From CAYLRY01 sp964386535 (lineage in GTDB: Bacteria > Chloroflexota > Dehalococcoidia > Dehalococcoidales > UBA3254): a DNA stretch of 8,735 bases. The notes under the pieces are model-generated. The model did not search any database. It saw only the letters and a list, made by a program, of their open reading frames with translations, and had not been told where the DNA came from. Of this stretch, positions 1 to 6,537 are shown in pieces; position 1 is the stretch's first letter, and every line of letters begins with the position of its first letter. The stretch covers positions 1-8,735 of the forward strand of contig CAYLRY010000066.1 in the NCBI GenBank assembly GCA_964386535.1. The letters run 5' to 3'. A program made the position numbers and the translations under genes.

Positions 1-42
1 ATCTATCACACGAATCCCTTCCAAGGCACCTCGGCTTTCCAT
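1..42 (-). CDS. Probable CaiB/BaiF family III CoA-transferase, N-terminal 14 codons only (runs off the left edge)
   Basis: Read leftward, an ATG at 42-40 begins the peptide MESRGALEGIRVID, which is open to the window edge. The block ALEGIRVID is the near-invariant opening of family III CoA-transferases (formyl-CoA transferase, CaiB, BaiF, racemase-like members), where it forms the first strand and helix of the nucleotide-like fold. These enzymes move CoA between an acyl-CoA donor and a carboxylic acid in the cytoplasm. An AAGGAGAG ribosome binding site lies at about 54-47, a good distance from the ATG, so the start is well supported. A strong leftward promoter with a palindrome lies about 220 bases upstream. 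The gene is divergent from the substrate-binding protein. Only the extreme N-terminus is visible, so the substrate and the catalytic Asp cannot be judged. Confidence 0.72.
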   Translation of the reverse strand, partial: MESRGALEGIRVID

Positions 43-116
43 CTTCTCTCCTTTTTAACCAGGATTAGCTTCAATTCCTTCAGTAAATATTTATGTCTAT
101 TTTGTTTGCATCTGAA

Positions 117-165
117 ATTTTAATATATACATTTTAATATATATAATATTAATATATATAATAAT
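117..165. repeat. AT-only tract with TTTTAATATATA near-repeats
   Basis: An almost pure A/T stretch contains TTTTAATATATA twice (about 118-129 and 133-144), followed by a further ATATTAATATATATAATAAT run. It lies within the predicted 5' leader of the leftward CoA-transferase transcript. Such a tract would be easily melted or bent DNA, and it may be only low-complexity sequence. Confidence 0.6.
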
Positions 166-245
166 GAAAGAATGATGTGGATAGGATTAATTAGGATAAA
201 AAATAAATTTTCGGTTTATTGTTTTGACAGCATTATATCAACTGT

Positions 246-262
246 CTGGTTAGTAAAACCAG
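246..262. promoter_or_regulatory. Palindromic candidate operator at the start of the leftward transcript
   Basis: CTGGTTAGTAAAACCAG consists of perfect 6-base arms, CTGGTT and AACCAG, around a 5-base centre. It begins right at the predicted transcription start of the leftward promoter, a common position for a repressor site. TetR-family regulators often bind dyads of this size next to acyl-CoA metabolism genes, but no regulator gene is in the window. A short RNA hairpin at the 5' end of the transcript is an alternative role. Confidence 0.4.
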
Positions 263-269
263 TAAAAAG

Positions 270-298
270 ACTATAACACACACCTTATTGTTTGTCAA
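270..298 (-). promoter_or_regulatory. Sigma-70 type promoter for the leftward CoA-transferase gene
   Basis: On the minus strand a perfect -35 box TTGACA (298-293) is followed after exactly 17 bases by TATAGT (275-270), five of six matches to the -10 consensus. The predicted start is near 263, leaving a leader of about 220 bases before the ATG at 42. Spacing and box quality make this the best promoter in the window. Confidence 0.6.
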
Positions 299-421
299 GA
301 GAAATCAGACCTAAAAATCCCCCCGTTAACTGGCTGTGAACGAGCGTGATGTTACTACGTCATTTTAGTGAAAAAACTCAGTTTTTTAGCTTCACCTGGC
401 GCTGAATTACAGGATACCTGA

Positions 422-574
422 ATTCGTCATCCAAAGAGGCTGACCCAGCCTGAATATCTCCAGCAAACGGTCACTGAAACCTTAGGACTATTTGAGGCTG
501 CGCGATGGATGATTGAGCCAACAATTTCAAGGATAAAAATGAAAGTACTTGACAAGTTTTGTGTTATGTGTTAG
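422..574 (+). pseudogene. Possible decayed coding fragment of unknown origin
   Basis: A frame open from the TGA at 419-421 to the TAG at 572-574 reads about 50 codons, with a balanced protein-like middle (for example TQPEYLQQTVTETLGLFEAA). Its base composition is richer in G and C than the surrounding AT-rich spacer. There is no ribosome binding site and no plausible ATG near its left end. I do not recognise the family. It could be the tail of a deleted gene or mobile element, or a chance open frame. Confidence 0.2.
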
Positions 575-577
575 ATT
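549..577 (+). promoter_or_regulatory. Weak candidate rightward promoter for the lipoprotein gene
   Basis: TTGACA at 549-554 is followed after 17 bases by TAGATT at 572-577, four of six matches to the -10 consensus. It would give a 5' leader of about 370 bases before the ATG at 952. A TATATATATAA stretch at 590-600 could supply an alternative -10 but has no good -35. The call is tentative. Confidence 0.25.
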
Positions 578-603
578 TTAGCTCACTCATATATATATAA
601 CTA

Positions 604-617
604 ACTGGATAGTCAGT
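604..617. promoter_or_regulatory. Second candidate operator, related to the 246-262 palindrome
   Basis: ACTGGATAGTCAGT is a near-palindrome with outer arms ACTG and CAGT. It shares CTGG-x-TAGT with the palindrome at 246-262 (eight of nine positions) and lies just downstream of the weak rightward promoter. One regulator may therefore control both divergent genes. This is a by-eye match only. Confidence 0.25.
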
Positions 618-951
618 GGAATATTAGGACTGAATTATTTCCGTTTCAGTACCTGATAAACAACCGTATTTCTGAATTAATAACAAAATGCTTGGGTTTA
701 ATTGCCAGAGAATATTGTGGGTAAGATAAACCTGTTAAGTTCAGTAATTTTATTATATTTTTCCTTGAATCAGGTCTTATTCAGAGATTATCTATAACCA
801 ATAAAAAATTAAAAAACGAATTTCATGCACGGCTTGATTGTAAAAAGATCATAGATTTTAAGCTAATTTTCAAGGCTAAATTTCTGACCAAAATATTCAA
901 ATACTACCTTTTGACAGTACAGTCATGCATTAATAAAAAAAGGAGAAGAGT

Positions 952-2643
952 ATGAAAAGACTGGTTGTTTCCCTGATAATCCTGTTAATTGCAATCCTGA
1001 TCATCTCCGGGTGCAGCAGTACATCCTCTACTACAACCACCACATCCGCTGCCACCACTGCGACTGTAACCGCCCAGACAACTGCTAAACCTCCGGTTAC
1101 CACCGGTATTGCTACAACCGCGGCAACCACTATACCAGTTTCAACTACAACAAAACCGGTGGTTACTACTTCAGCTTCTGGATTACAGCCACAATATGGC
1201 GGTATACTTAAAATACTAATTGCTCCAGTCTTTTTAAATGTCGGATATCCTCCCCGGGCCGTACCGGGTTTTAACCCTTTTCAAGTTGCCGGAACCATAG
1301 AGACTCTCCTACAAGCTGATGAGCATGGCGACCCTATACCAGCACTGGCCACCAGTTGGAAAATTGTTGATGATAAAACACTGGTTCTTAACCTGGCAAA
1401 GGGGATCAAGTTCCATGATGGAACAGACTTCAATGCGGCCGCTGCGAAATGGTGTATGGAAACCCTGACCAAAGAACAGCCGGCAGAGCTTAACACAATG
1501 AGTTCAGTTGAAGTTATTGATGAGTATACCCTGCAGGTGAATTTTAAAATTCATGATAACCTAATGGTTAATTATTTCTTATTGAAGCCCGGGAATATGA
1601 TTTCACCAACAGCCGTACAGAAAAATGGGGCGGATTGGGCAATGACCAATCCGGTAGGCACTGGGCCCTTCAAGTTCACAGGTTATCAAAGGGATGTATA
1701 TTTAAGGGCGCTTGAAAAGAATACAGGCTACTATCAGAAAGGGAAACCTTACTTTGATGGTATGGAAGTGGTATATGTTGCGGACGCAATGACCCGGAAA
1801 ACAGCTTTTGTTTCAGGAGCAGGGCAGGTTATTACAGGGCTTACACCCAGAGATGCCAACGAGCTAAGTAAGAATAGTAATTATAAAGTTATAGTATCGC
1901 CTTCGTCAGTCTTCTCCCTGATGATGGACAGCGTCAATAAAGGGTCACCTTTCTATGATCTTAAAGTTAGACAGGCTGTGGCTCATGCTATAGATAAGAA
2001 AGCTATCTGTGACACATTTGGATACGGCTATTTAAATCCTACCAACCAAATAGGTTATCCAGGAAACCCCATGTATAATACAAACATCAAGGGTTATGCG
2101 TATGATCCTGCTAAAGCCAAGGCTCTGCTGGCTGAAGCCGGTTACCCAAACGGTTTCAAGATGACCATCAATTATACCACAGGAGCTTATGATGACATTT
2201 ACCTGGCGATTCAGAGCTATCTGGGTAAGGTAGGCATTGAAGCTCAAATGAATAAAACTGAGACCGCCAATATTCAAAATCTTTCCTCTAACGGCTGGAC
2301 AAACGGTACCCTTACAAATTCACCCTATATGGCTGTAGGCTATCCACCAACTAAAACCATCAATTTTTACTACTCATCCAGATCCCCATTTGGCAAATCC
2401 GTTATCCGTCCGGATGAAGTTGAGGCTTTATATCAGGCAGCGGTAAGCGCCCCGACAAAGGAAGAGATGATCCAGAAAACACAGGAAATCAACCGGCTTT
2501 TAATTGATAAATACTGCGTGGAAGTGCCCATATTTATATCACCTAACATTGGCGCTAAGGTAATCACTCTTCATGATGACAGAATCTTCGATCCCTGGCA
2601 GGAAATGTGGCGGCCGGCTGATGCCTGGATGGAAAAGAAGTAG
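952..2643 (+). CDS. ABC transporter substrate-binding lipoprotein, family 5 (oligopeptide/nickel type)
   Basis: The 563-residue protein starts with a type II signal peptide: KR at 2-3, a hydrophobic core to about 18, and a lipobox ISGC with lipidated Cys21. Residues 22-77 are a Thr/Ser/Pro-rich linker (23 Thr in 56) that would tether the domain outside the membrane. The family-5 solute-binding fold runs from about 79 to the end, with hallmark blocks KFHDGTDF (153-160), NPVGTGPFKF (233-242) and KVRQAVAHAID (338-348). Length is normal for the family. AGGAG at 941-945, six bases from the ATG, fixes the start. No permease or ATPase gene lies nearby, so this is an orphan receptor. A terminator follows at once, so it is probably a single-gene unit. 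The family binds peptides, nickel, sugars or other solutes; the ligand here is unknown. Confidence 0.9.
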   Translation: MKRLVVSLIILLIAILIISGCSSTSSTTTTTSAATTATVTAQTTAKPPVTTGIATTAATTIPVSTTTKPVVTTSASGLQPQYGGILKILIAPVFLNVGYPPRAVPGFNPFQVAGTIETLLQADEHGDPIPALATSWKIVDDKTLVLNLAKGIKFHDGTDFNAAAAKWCMETLTKEQPAELNTMSSVEVIDEYTLQVNFKIHDNLMVNYFLLKPGNMISPTAVQKNGADWAMTNPVGTGPFKFTGYQRDVYLRALEKNTGYYQKGKPYFDGMEVVYVADAMTRKTAFVSGAGQVITGLTPRDANELSKNSNYKVIVSPSSVFSLMMDSVNKGSPFYDLKVRQAVAHAIDKKAICDTFGYGYLNPTNQIGYPGNPMYNTNIKGYAYDPAKAKALLAEAGYPNGFKMTINYTTGAYDDIYLAIQSYLGKVGIEAQMNKTETANIQNLSSNGWTNGTLTNSPYMAVGYPPTKTINFYYSSRSPFGKSVIRPDEVEALYQAAVSAPTKEEMIQKTQEINRLLIDKYCVEVPIFISPNIGAKVITLHDDRIFDPWQEMWRPADAWMEKK

Positions 2644-2674
2644 ACTCTAAGGTTTTTAAGAAATAAAAAGGATT

Positions 2675-2737
2675 GGGGCTTGCTCCCGCTTGGAAACAGA
2701 TAAAAAGCCAAACTAAAGAATGGAGCAAGCCCCTTTT
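2675..2737 (+). terminator. Rho-independent terminator after the lipoprotein gene
   Basis: Perfect 12-base arms GGGGCTTGCTCC (2675-2686) and GGAGCAAGCCCC (2722-2733) are followed directly by TTTT (2734-2737). The 35-base loop can form a small inner stem, TTGG (2690-2693) with CCAA (2708-2711). The structure begins 31 bases after the stop codon. The loop is longer than usual, so it could also be a short dispersed palindrome reused as a terminator. Confidence 0.8.
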
Positions 2738-2763
2738 CATAATAAGAATTTCAGGATAAACTA

Positions 2764-2784
2764 ATGATCATAAAGTTAGATCAT
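2764..2784. promoter_or_regulatory. Small dyad upstream of the first AOR gene
   Basis: ATGATC (2764-2769) and GATCAT (2779-2784) are inverted 6-base arms around a 9-base A/T-rich centre. They lie between the terminator and the AOR ribosome binding site, where the promoter of the 2842-6409 operon must be. I see no convincing -35/-10 pair here. It may be an operator or chance. Confidence 0.2.
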
Positions 2785-2841
2785 CACTCAGGGAGGCGGG
2801 ATACTGAGCTGATAGGTAAAGATTAATTTTGGAGATGTCCG

Positions 2842-4755
2842 ATGGCGGATTTTGGCTATGCCGGGGAGATATTGAAAATAAACTTTTCCGGAGGTAATAT
2901 AACCAGGTTGCCAACAGCTGGATATGCGGAAAGGTTTATTGGTGGAAGAGGCCTGGCTGCCGGGCTTTACTGGGAGATGGTACCACCTGATGCCAGGGCC
3001 CTGGACCCGGAAAATTGTTTGATATGTACCAGCGGCCCGGTAGCCGGGTTCCCGGGATTTGCCGGCGGGCGCTGGCAGGTCTGTGGTAAATCTGCTTCCG
3101 TGGATCCAGAGGCTTTTTCTTTCGCCAGTCTGGGAGAAAGATGGGGCATACGCTTAAAATCGGCCGGTTTTGATGGCCTGGTCATACAGGGTAAGTCTGA
3201 TAAACCGGTCTATATTTATATTCACGATGGAACGGTTGAGATAAAAAAGGCCCAACATCTCTGGGGCAAATCAGCTTATGAAACCTGTCTCACTTTAAAA
3301 GCAGAGCTGGGTGAAGGCACCAATGTGCTGGCCACAGGACAGGCGGCTGAAAACCTGGTCTCTTTCGCCACTATATTAACAGATGAAGGAGCGTCAGGTT
3401 CAGGGGGTATGGGCTGTATCATGGGCTCAAAAAAACTGAAAGCCATTGTTGTAGCCGGAGACAGGAAACCCTTAGCCGCCGATCCGGAAGAACTGCACAC
3501 CCTGGCCAAATATATTCTTCAGATAAGAAAGGTGCATTTCCCTGAATATCCCTGGATTATTCCTGGAATTACCAGTCCCCATTCATGTTACGGATGCGGT
3601 ATAGGCTGTACCCGTCAATCATACCGGGATGGTAAGGGGCATCGCTGGAGGTTATATTGTATCCCCGCAGCTTTTTATCGCGCTGCTTCCGCCAGATACC
3701 AGAGCGGTACCGCTGAAATCTTACAACCCGTCAGGCTTATTGATCAATACGGTCTGGATGCACTGGTGATGCAACCTCTACTGACATGGCTAATGATGTG
3801 TTATAAGGAAGGTATTTTGAATGATGAGCAAACCGGCCTGCCTTTGTCCAGAATAGGAAGCCCTGAGTTTATTGAAACGCTGGCCAGGAAAATTGCCTTT
3901 AGAGAAGGATTTGGGGATTTACTGGCTGATGGAACCTTAAAAGCCACAGAATCAATCGGCCCCAAAGCTAAAGAGCTGTTAATACGTTTAGTTAGTACGA
4001 CTGCGGGCGAAGGCAGAGACTATGATCCCAGGATGATACCCCACAATTCCATGCTGTATGCCACAGAACCCAGGAGACCTATCAGCCAGCTTCATGATGC
4101 CGGCATTGTGCTGTTAAGATGGCATTACTGGCTCAGCGGCATGCAGGATGAAATTGTATCCACTAAAGTGGTGCGCGGCATAGCAGAAAGGTTCTGGGGA
4201 TCAATTGAGGCAGCAGATTACACTTCCCCGGAAGGTAAAGGACTGGCAGCTAAGAATATACAGGACCGGAATTACGCCAAAGAAAGTCTGGGCCTCTGCG
4301 ACCTGGTATGGCCCATAATGTACACTGCAGGCACTCATGATTATATTGGCGACCCTGCCCTTGAAAGCCGGATATATTCAGCTATAACCGGCAGGAAGAC
4401 GGATGAGGCAGGTTTAAACCAGATTGGAGAAAGGATATTTAATCTGGTAAGAGCCATAAGACTCAGGCAGGGTTGGAAGGCCAAACAAGATGACAGGCTT
4501 CTGGATTATCTTTTTAAAGAGCCGCTTGAAGGTACCTATTCTGATCCTGAATGCCGCGTGCCTGGTAAAGACGGTAAAATAGCTTACCGGAAAGGCGCGG
4601 TAGTTGACCGGGAAGGATTCGAAAAAATGCAGCAGGAATACTATCAAATCCGCGGATGGGACGGGGAGAGCGGGCTGCCAACTGTAACCAGGCTTAAAGA
4701 ACTGGGACTGGGAGATGTAGCCGATGACCTGAGGCATAGAGGCATGGTGAAATGA
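2842..4755 (+). CDS. Aldehyde:ferredoxin oxidoreductase family tungsten enzyme (paralogue 1)
   Basis: The 637-residue cytoplasmic protein matches the AOR family along its whole length. The N-terminal pterin-binding domain has FIGGRGLAA (32-40), SGPVAGFPGFAGGRW with Arg77, LKSAGFDGLVIQGKSDKPVY (105-124) and MGSKKLKAI (194-202). [4Fe-4S] ligands are Cys249, Cys252 and Cys256 (CxxCxxxC) with Cys486 as the distant fourth. Pterin motifs are D301-x-x-G-L-D306 and E481-x-x-G-L-C486; the second has Glu where the classical enzyme has Asp. The usual Arg of the AGRGG loop is Ser187. The C-terminal block YYQIRGWDGESGLPT (600-614) is typical. Such enzymes use tungsten bis-pterin and ferredoxin for aldehyde/acid or related low-potential chemistry; a BamB-like role is possible. 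GGAG at 2831-2834 supports the start. It heads the operon with the SnoaL and SDR genes. Confidence 0.9.
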   Translation: MADFGYAGEILKINFSGGNITRLPTAGYAERFIGGRGLAAGLYWEMVPPDARALDPENCLICTSGPVAGFPGFAGGRWQVCGKSASVDPEAFSFASLGERWGIRLKSAGFDGLVIQGKSDKPVYIYIHDGTVEIKKAQHLWGKSAYETCLTLKAELGEGTNVLATGQAAENLVSFATILTDEGASGSGGMGCIMGSKKLKAIVVAGDRKPLAADPEELHTLAKYILQIRKVHFPEYPWIIPGITSPHSCYGCGIGCTRQSYRDGKGHRWRLYCIPAAFYRAASARYQSGTAEILQPVRLIDQYGLDALVMQPLLTWLMMCYKEGILNDEQTGLPLSRIGSPEFIETLARKIAFREGFGDLLADGTLKATESIGPKAKELLIRLVSTTAGEGRDYDPRMIPHNSMLYATEPRRPISQLHDAGIVLLRWHYWLSGMQDEIVSTKVVRGIAERFWGSIEAADYTSPEGKGLAAKNIQDRNYAKESLGLCDLVWPIMYTAGTHDYIGDPALESRIYSAITGRKTDEAGLNQIGERIFNLVRAIRLRQGWKAKQDDRLLDYLFKEPLEGTYSDPECRVPGKDGKIAYRKGAVVDREGFEKMQQEYYQIRGWDGESGLPTVTRLKELGLGDVADDLRHRGMVK

Positions 4756-4825
4756 AGTAACGCGAATAAACTGAGGATCAGAGTTTTTCCAACCGGATAT
4801 AACTTAAAAGTAAATTTTTTTTCAT

Positions 4826-4842
4826 AAAGGAGGCTTATGATG
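4826..4842 (+). promoter_or_regulatory. Ribosome binding site that bears on the SnoaL-like start
   Basis: AAAGGAGG at 4826-4833 is only 3 bases from the ATG at 4837 but 6 bases from the adjacent in-frame ATG at 4840. The second ATG therefore fits normal spacing better, and the real protein may be one residue shorter. Confidence 0.6.
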
Positions 4843-5517
4843 AGTGAAAAGGAATTGCTGGCCAGGATTGCAGCTTTAGAAAACCAGGTTAAAATTTTGC
4901 AGGACGTAGAAGAGATAAAAAAGCTGCAAAGGGCTTATGGGTATTATTTGGAACACTGGATGGCGGAGGAGGTAATAGACTGTTTCGCTGATGGCCCGGA
5001 TACTGAGTTAAGCCTTTGGGTGGGTACCTATGTGGGAAAAGAAGGTATAAGAAGGTATTTCAGCACGTTTTGGGGCGGGGAAGAAGTATCTCCGGAGTTT
5101 TTACATGAAGTGATGCAGCTTTCAGGTATTGTAGATGTTGAGTCTGATGGTAAAACTGCAAAGGGAAGATGGTACGGATTCGGGGTAATTGCTTTACCCT
5201 TTGGCGGAGGCATTACCCAGGCTTTCATGGGCGGTATCTACCAGGCCGATTATATTAAGCAGGATGGAAAATGGAAGTTTAAAAAGCTGGCATTTAACCG
5301 TACTCTGCATTTCAGACCTGGCGAAGGCTGGGTAAAACCGGAAAGAGTGGCTGCAGTTGACCCCCAAAAAATGCGTAAGCAAATTGAACCTGACCGGCCG
5401 CGCGCCTTTGAACCGGGATATCCTAGCGGATATATCGTTCCTTTCCACTTCAAACATCCGGTTACCGGGGAAGCTTCCAGCGAATCACAACGTAACGCCA
5501 GGTTAAAATTGACCTGA
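4837..5517 (+). CDS. SnoaL-like / NTF2-fold protein, possible dehydratase, hydratase or isomerase
   Basis: The 226-residue protein begins with a heptad-patterned helix (about 3-30, ELLARIAALENQVKILQ) that may form a coiled coil. An NTF2-fold domain follows to about 158: LQRAYGYYLEHWMAEEVIDCF (30-50), GTYVGKEGIRRYF (63-75), FLHEVMQLSGIVDVESDGKT (88-107), AKGRWYGFG (108-116) and the final strand DGKWKFKKLAFNRTLHF (143-159). This is the pattern of SnoaL_4-type proteins, which include scytalone dehydratase-like and bile-acid 7-dehydratase-like enzymes. Tyr34, Tyr37 and His90 in the cavity-facing positions are candidate catalytic residues, by inference only. A Pro- and Arg-rich tail of about 65 residues (160-226) extends past the usual fold and may mediate oligomer contacts. 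It sits 81 bases after the AOR and 46 before the SDR, so a shared operon is likely. The substrate is unknown. Confidence 0.78.
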   Translation: MMSEKELLARIAALENQVKILQDVEEIKKLQRAYGYYLEHWMAEEVIDCFADGPDTELSLWVGTYVGKEGIRRYFSTFWGGEEVSPEFLHEVMQLSGIVDVESDGKTAKGRWYGFGVIALPFGGGITQAFMGGIYQADYIKQDGKWKFKKLAFNRTLHFRPGEGWVKPERVAAVDPQKMRKQIEPDRPRAFEPGYPSGYIVPFHFKHPVTGEASSESQRNARLKLT

Positions 5518-5563
5518 TAAATTATGATCAAAAATCAATATACAGGAAAGGAGGTTCAGGATT

Positions 5564-6409
5564 ATGGCTCAAAGACTTGCAGGTAAAGTAGCCGTTATAA
5601 CAGGGGGAGGCGGGGGCATCGGCGGGGCCGTAGCTGTGGATATGGCTGCCGAAGGGGCTAAAATTGTGGTCAATGATGTTGGCCAAGACGAAAAGGGCAG
5701 AAATTATGCAGACATCATGGTAGAAACAATCAGGGCAGCCGGCGGCACTGCGGTGGCCAACTATGACACAGTGGCCACTATGGCAGGAGGCGCCAGCATC
5801 ATCCAGACGGCCATCAAGAACTTCGGCCGTATCGATATCCTGTTAAACACTGCCGGTTTTTCGCGGCGCGGCCCGGCGGTTGAACTGTCTGAGGAAGACT
5901 GGGATTCTGTCATCACGGTTCATTTAAAGGGGCATTTCAGTTGCTCCCAGGCGGCAGCCAGAGAGATGATCAAGCAAAAGAGCGGCGGACGTATTATCAA
6001 TGTATCTTCAGCCGCCGGTTTTATGTTCTTTGATTTTCCATTTTTTGGAATATCATATGCCACAGCTAAAGCCGGGGTGGTGGGTTTTACCGCCAAACTT
6101 TCGGCAGAGCTCAAACAATACGGGATCACCGTTAATGCGCTGTTCCCCAATGCCAGAACCAGGGGTTTCCCCGAAGAGAGAGCAGGGGCAGAACCTCCGG
6201 AATTCGTGGCGCCCATTGTGGTCTATCTGGCAACTGATGAGGCTAAAAATATCACCGGTCAGCTCTTTACTGCCGGCGGCGGTGATGTCGGTCTCTATGC
6301 CAGGCCCTTGCAGGGGACATCAGTTCTGATGCGCAAAATAGGTAAATGGACACTGGATGAACTGGACAAGGCTGTACCGCAGATGATGCCGAGAGGTGGT
6401 CCGGGATAA
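5564..6409 (+). CDS. SDR-family dehydrogenase of the MFE-2 / HSD17B4 type (probable 3-hydroxyacyl-CoA dehydrogenase)
   Basis: The 281-residue classical short-chain dehydrogenase has the nucleotide motif TGGGGGIG (13-20), Asp38 at the end of strand 2 (favouring NAD), NTAG at 95-98 in place of the usual NNAG, Ser149, and Tyr165-x3-Lys169. Several blocks match the dehydrogenase part of multifunctional enzyme type 2: VVNDVG (35-40), AGGTAVANYDTV (59-70), NFGRIDILLNTAG (86-98), SEEDWDSVITVHLKG (109-123) and GRIINVSSAAG (142-152). That family oxidises (3R)-hydroxyacyl-CoA in beta-oxidation, so the same is inferred here. The gap from Ser149 to Tyr165 is 16 residues against the usual 13, and the insert is Phe-rich (FMFFDFPFF), which may shape the pocket. 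AAAGGAGG at 5547-5554 supports the start. It is the last gene of the operon, and inverted repeats follow. Confidence 0.88.
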   Translation: MAQRLAGKVAVITGGGGGIGGAVAVDMAAEGAKIVVNDVGQDEKGRNYADIMVETIRAAGGTAVANYDTVATMAGGASIIQTAIKNFGRIDILLNTAGFSRRGPAVELSEEDWDSVITVHLKGHFSCSQAAAREMIKQKSGGRIINVSSAAGFMFFDFPFFGISYATAKAGVVGFTAKLSAELKQYGITVNALFPNARTRGFPEERAGAEPPEFVAPIVVYLATDEAKNITGQLFTAGGGDVGLYARPLQGTSVLMRKIGKWTLDELDKAVPQMMPRGGPG

Positions 6410-6453
6410 CCTGAGCTAAATCAGGCAGCTTAATTTGTTTGAAATAAACCTGA

Positions 6454-6505
6454 TGAAGTGAACCTCGATTAAAGGGACGGCCTGGTTAATTTGAGGTTCA
6501 CTTCA
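6454..6505. terminator. Large inverted repeat after the SDR gene, likely bidirectional terminator
   Basis: Arms TGAAGTGAACCTC (6454-6466) and GAGGTTCACTTCA (6493-6505) are perfect 13-base inverted copies. An inner stem ATTAA/TTAAT (6468-6472 with 6486-6490) extends the hairpin around a 13-base loop. It lies between two converging transcripts, as expected for a terminator, but has no strong T-run on either side. A short palindromic mobile element is an alternative reading. Confidence 0.5.
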
Positions 6506-6537
6506 AAGCATTAATAACCCGTAAAATGAGGCTTTTA

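Larger units (their letters stand above)
43..951. other. Long AT-rich divergent intergenic region
   Basis: This stretch of 909 bases separates the leftward CoA-transferase from the rightward lipoprotein gene. It is visibly much richer in A and T than the coding DNA. It holds the AT tract at 117-165, a leftward promoter and palindrome at 246-298, a near-palindrome at 371-387, a 50-codon open stretch of coding-like composition at 422-574, and a weak rightward promoter with a palindrome at 549-617. From about 620 to 930 I see nothing I can name. I found no tRNA, rRNA fragment or riboswitch core. Confidence 0.7.

Noticed and set aside
224..252. TTGACA at 224-229 as a rightward promoter
   Set aside because: The hexamer 17 bases downstream (TGGTTA) is a poor -10, and neighbouring spacings are no better. 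The site lies inside the leftward leader region.
232..260. TATAAT on the minus strand at 237-232 as a second leftward promoter
   Set aside because: The -10 box is perfect but no -35-like hexamer occurs at 16-18 bases, and the upstream TTGACA/TATAGT pair is much better.
911..939. TTGACA at 911-916 with TAAAAA at 934-939 as the promoter of the lipoprotein gene
   Set aside because: Transcription would start at about 946, inside the ribosome binding site at 941-945, leaving no usable leader.
1021..1180. Thr-codon-rich stretch as a DNA repeat or CRISPR-like array
   Set aside because: It is in frame, codon-varied and immediately follows a lipobox, so it is a protein linker and not a DNA repeat array. 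No regularly spaced repeats occur in the window.
4414..4737. 107-codon open frame on the minus strand inside the first AOR gene
   Set aside because: It overlaps a clearly conserved AOR C-terminus on the opposite strand and has no family features; it is a shadow frame.
4813..4822. Run of eight T at 4815-4822 between AOR and SnoaL genes as a terminator
   Set aside because: No stable GC-rich stem precedes it, and the genes on either side look like one operon.
6000..6329. 109-codon plus-strand frame within the SDR gene
   Set aside because: It overlaps conserved SDR motifs including the catalytic YxxxK in the true frame; its translation has no recognisable features.
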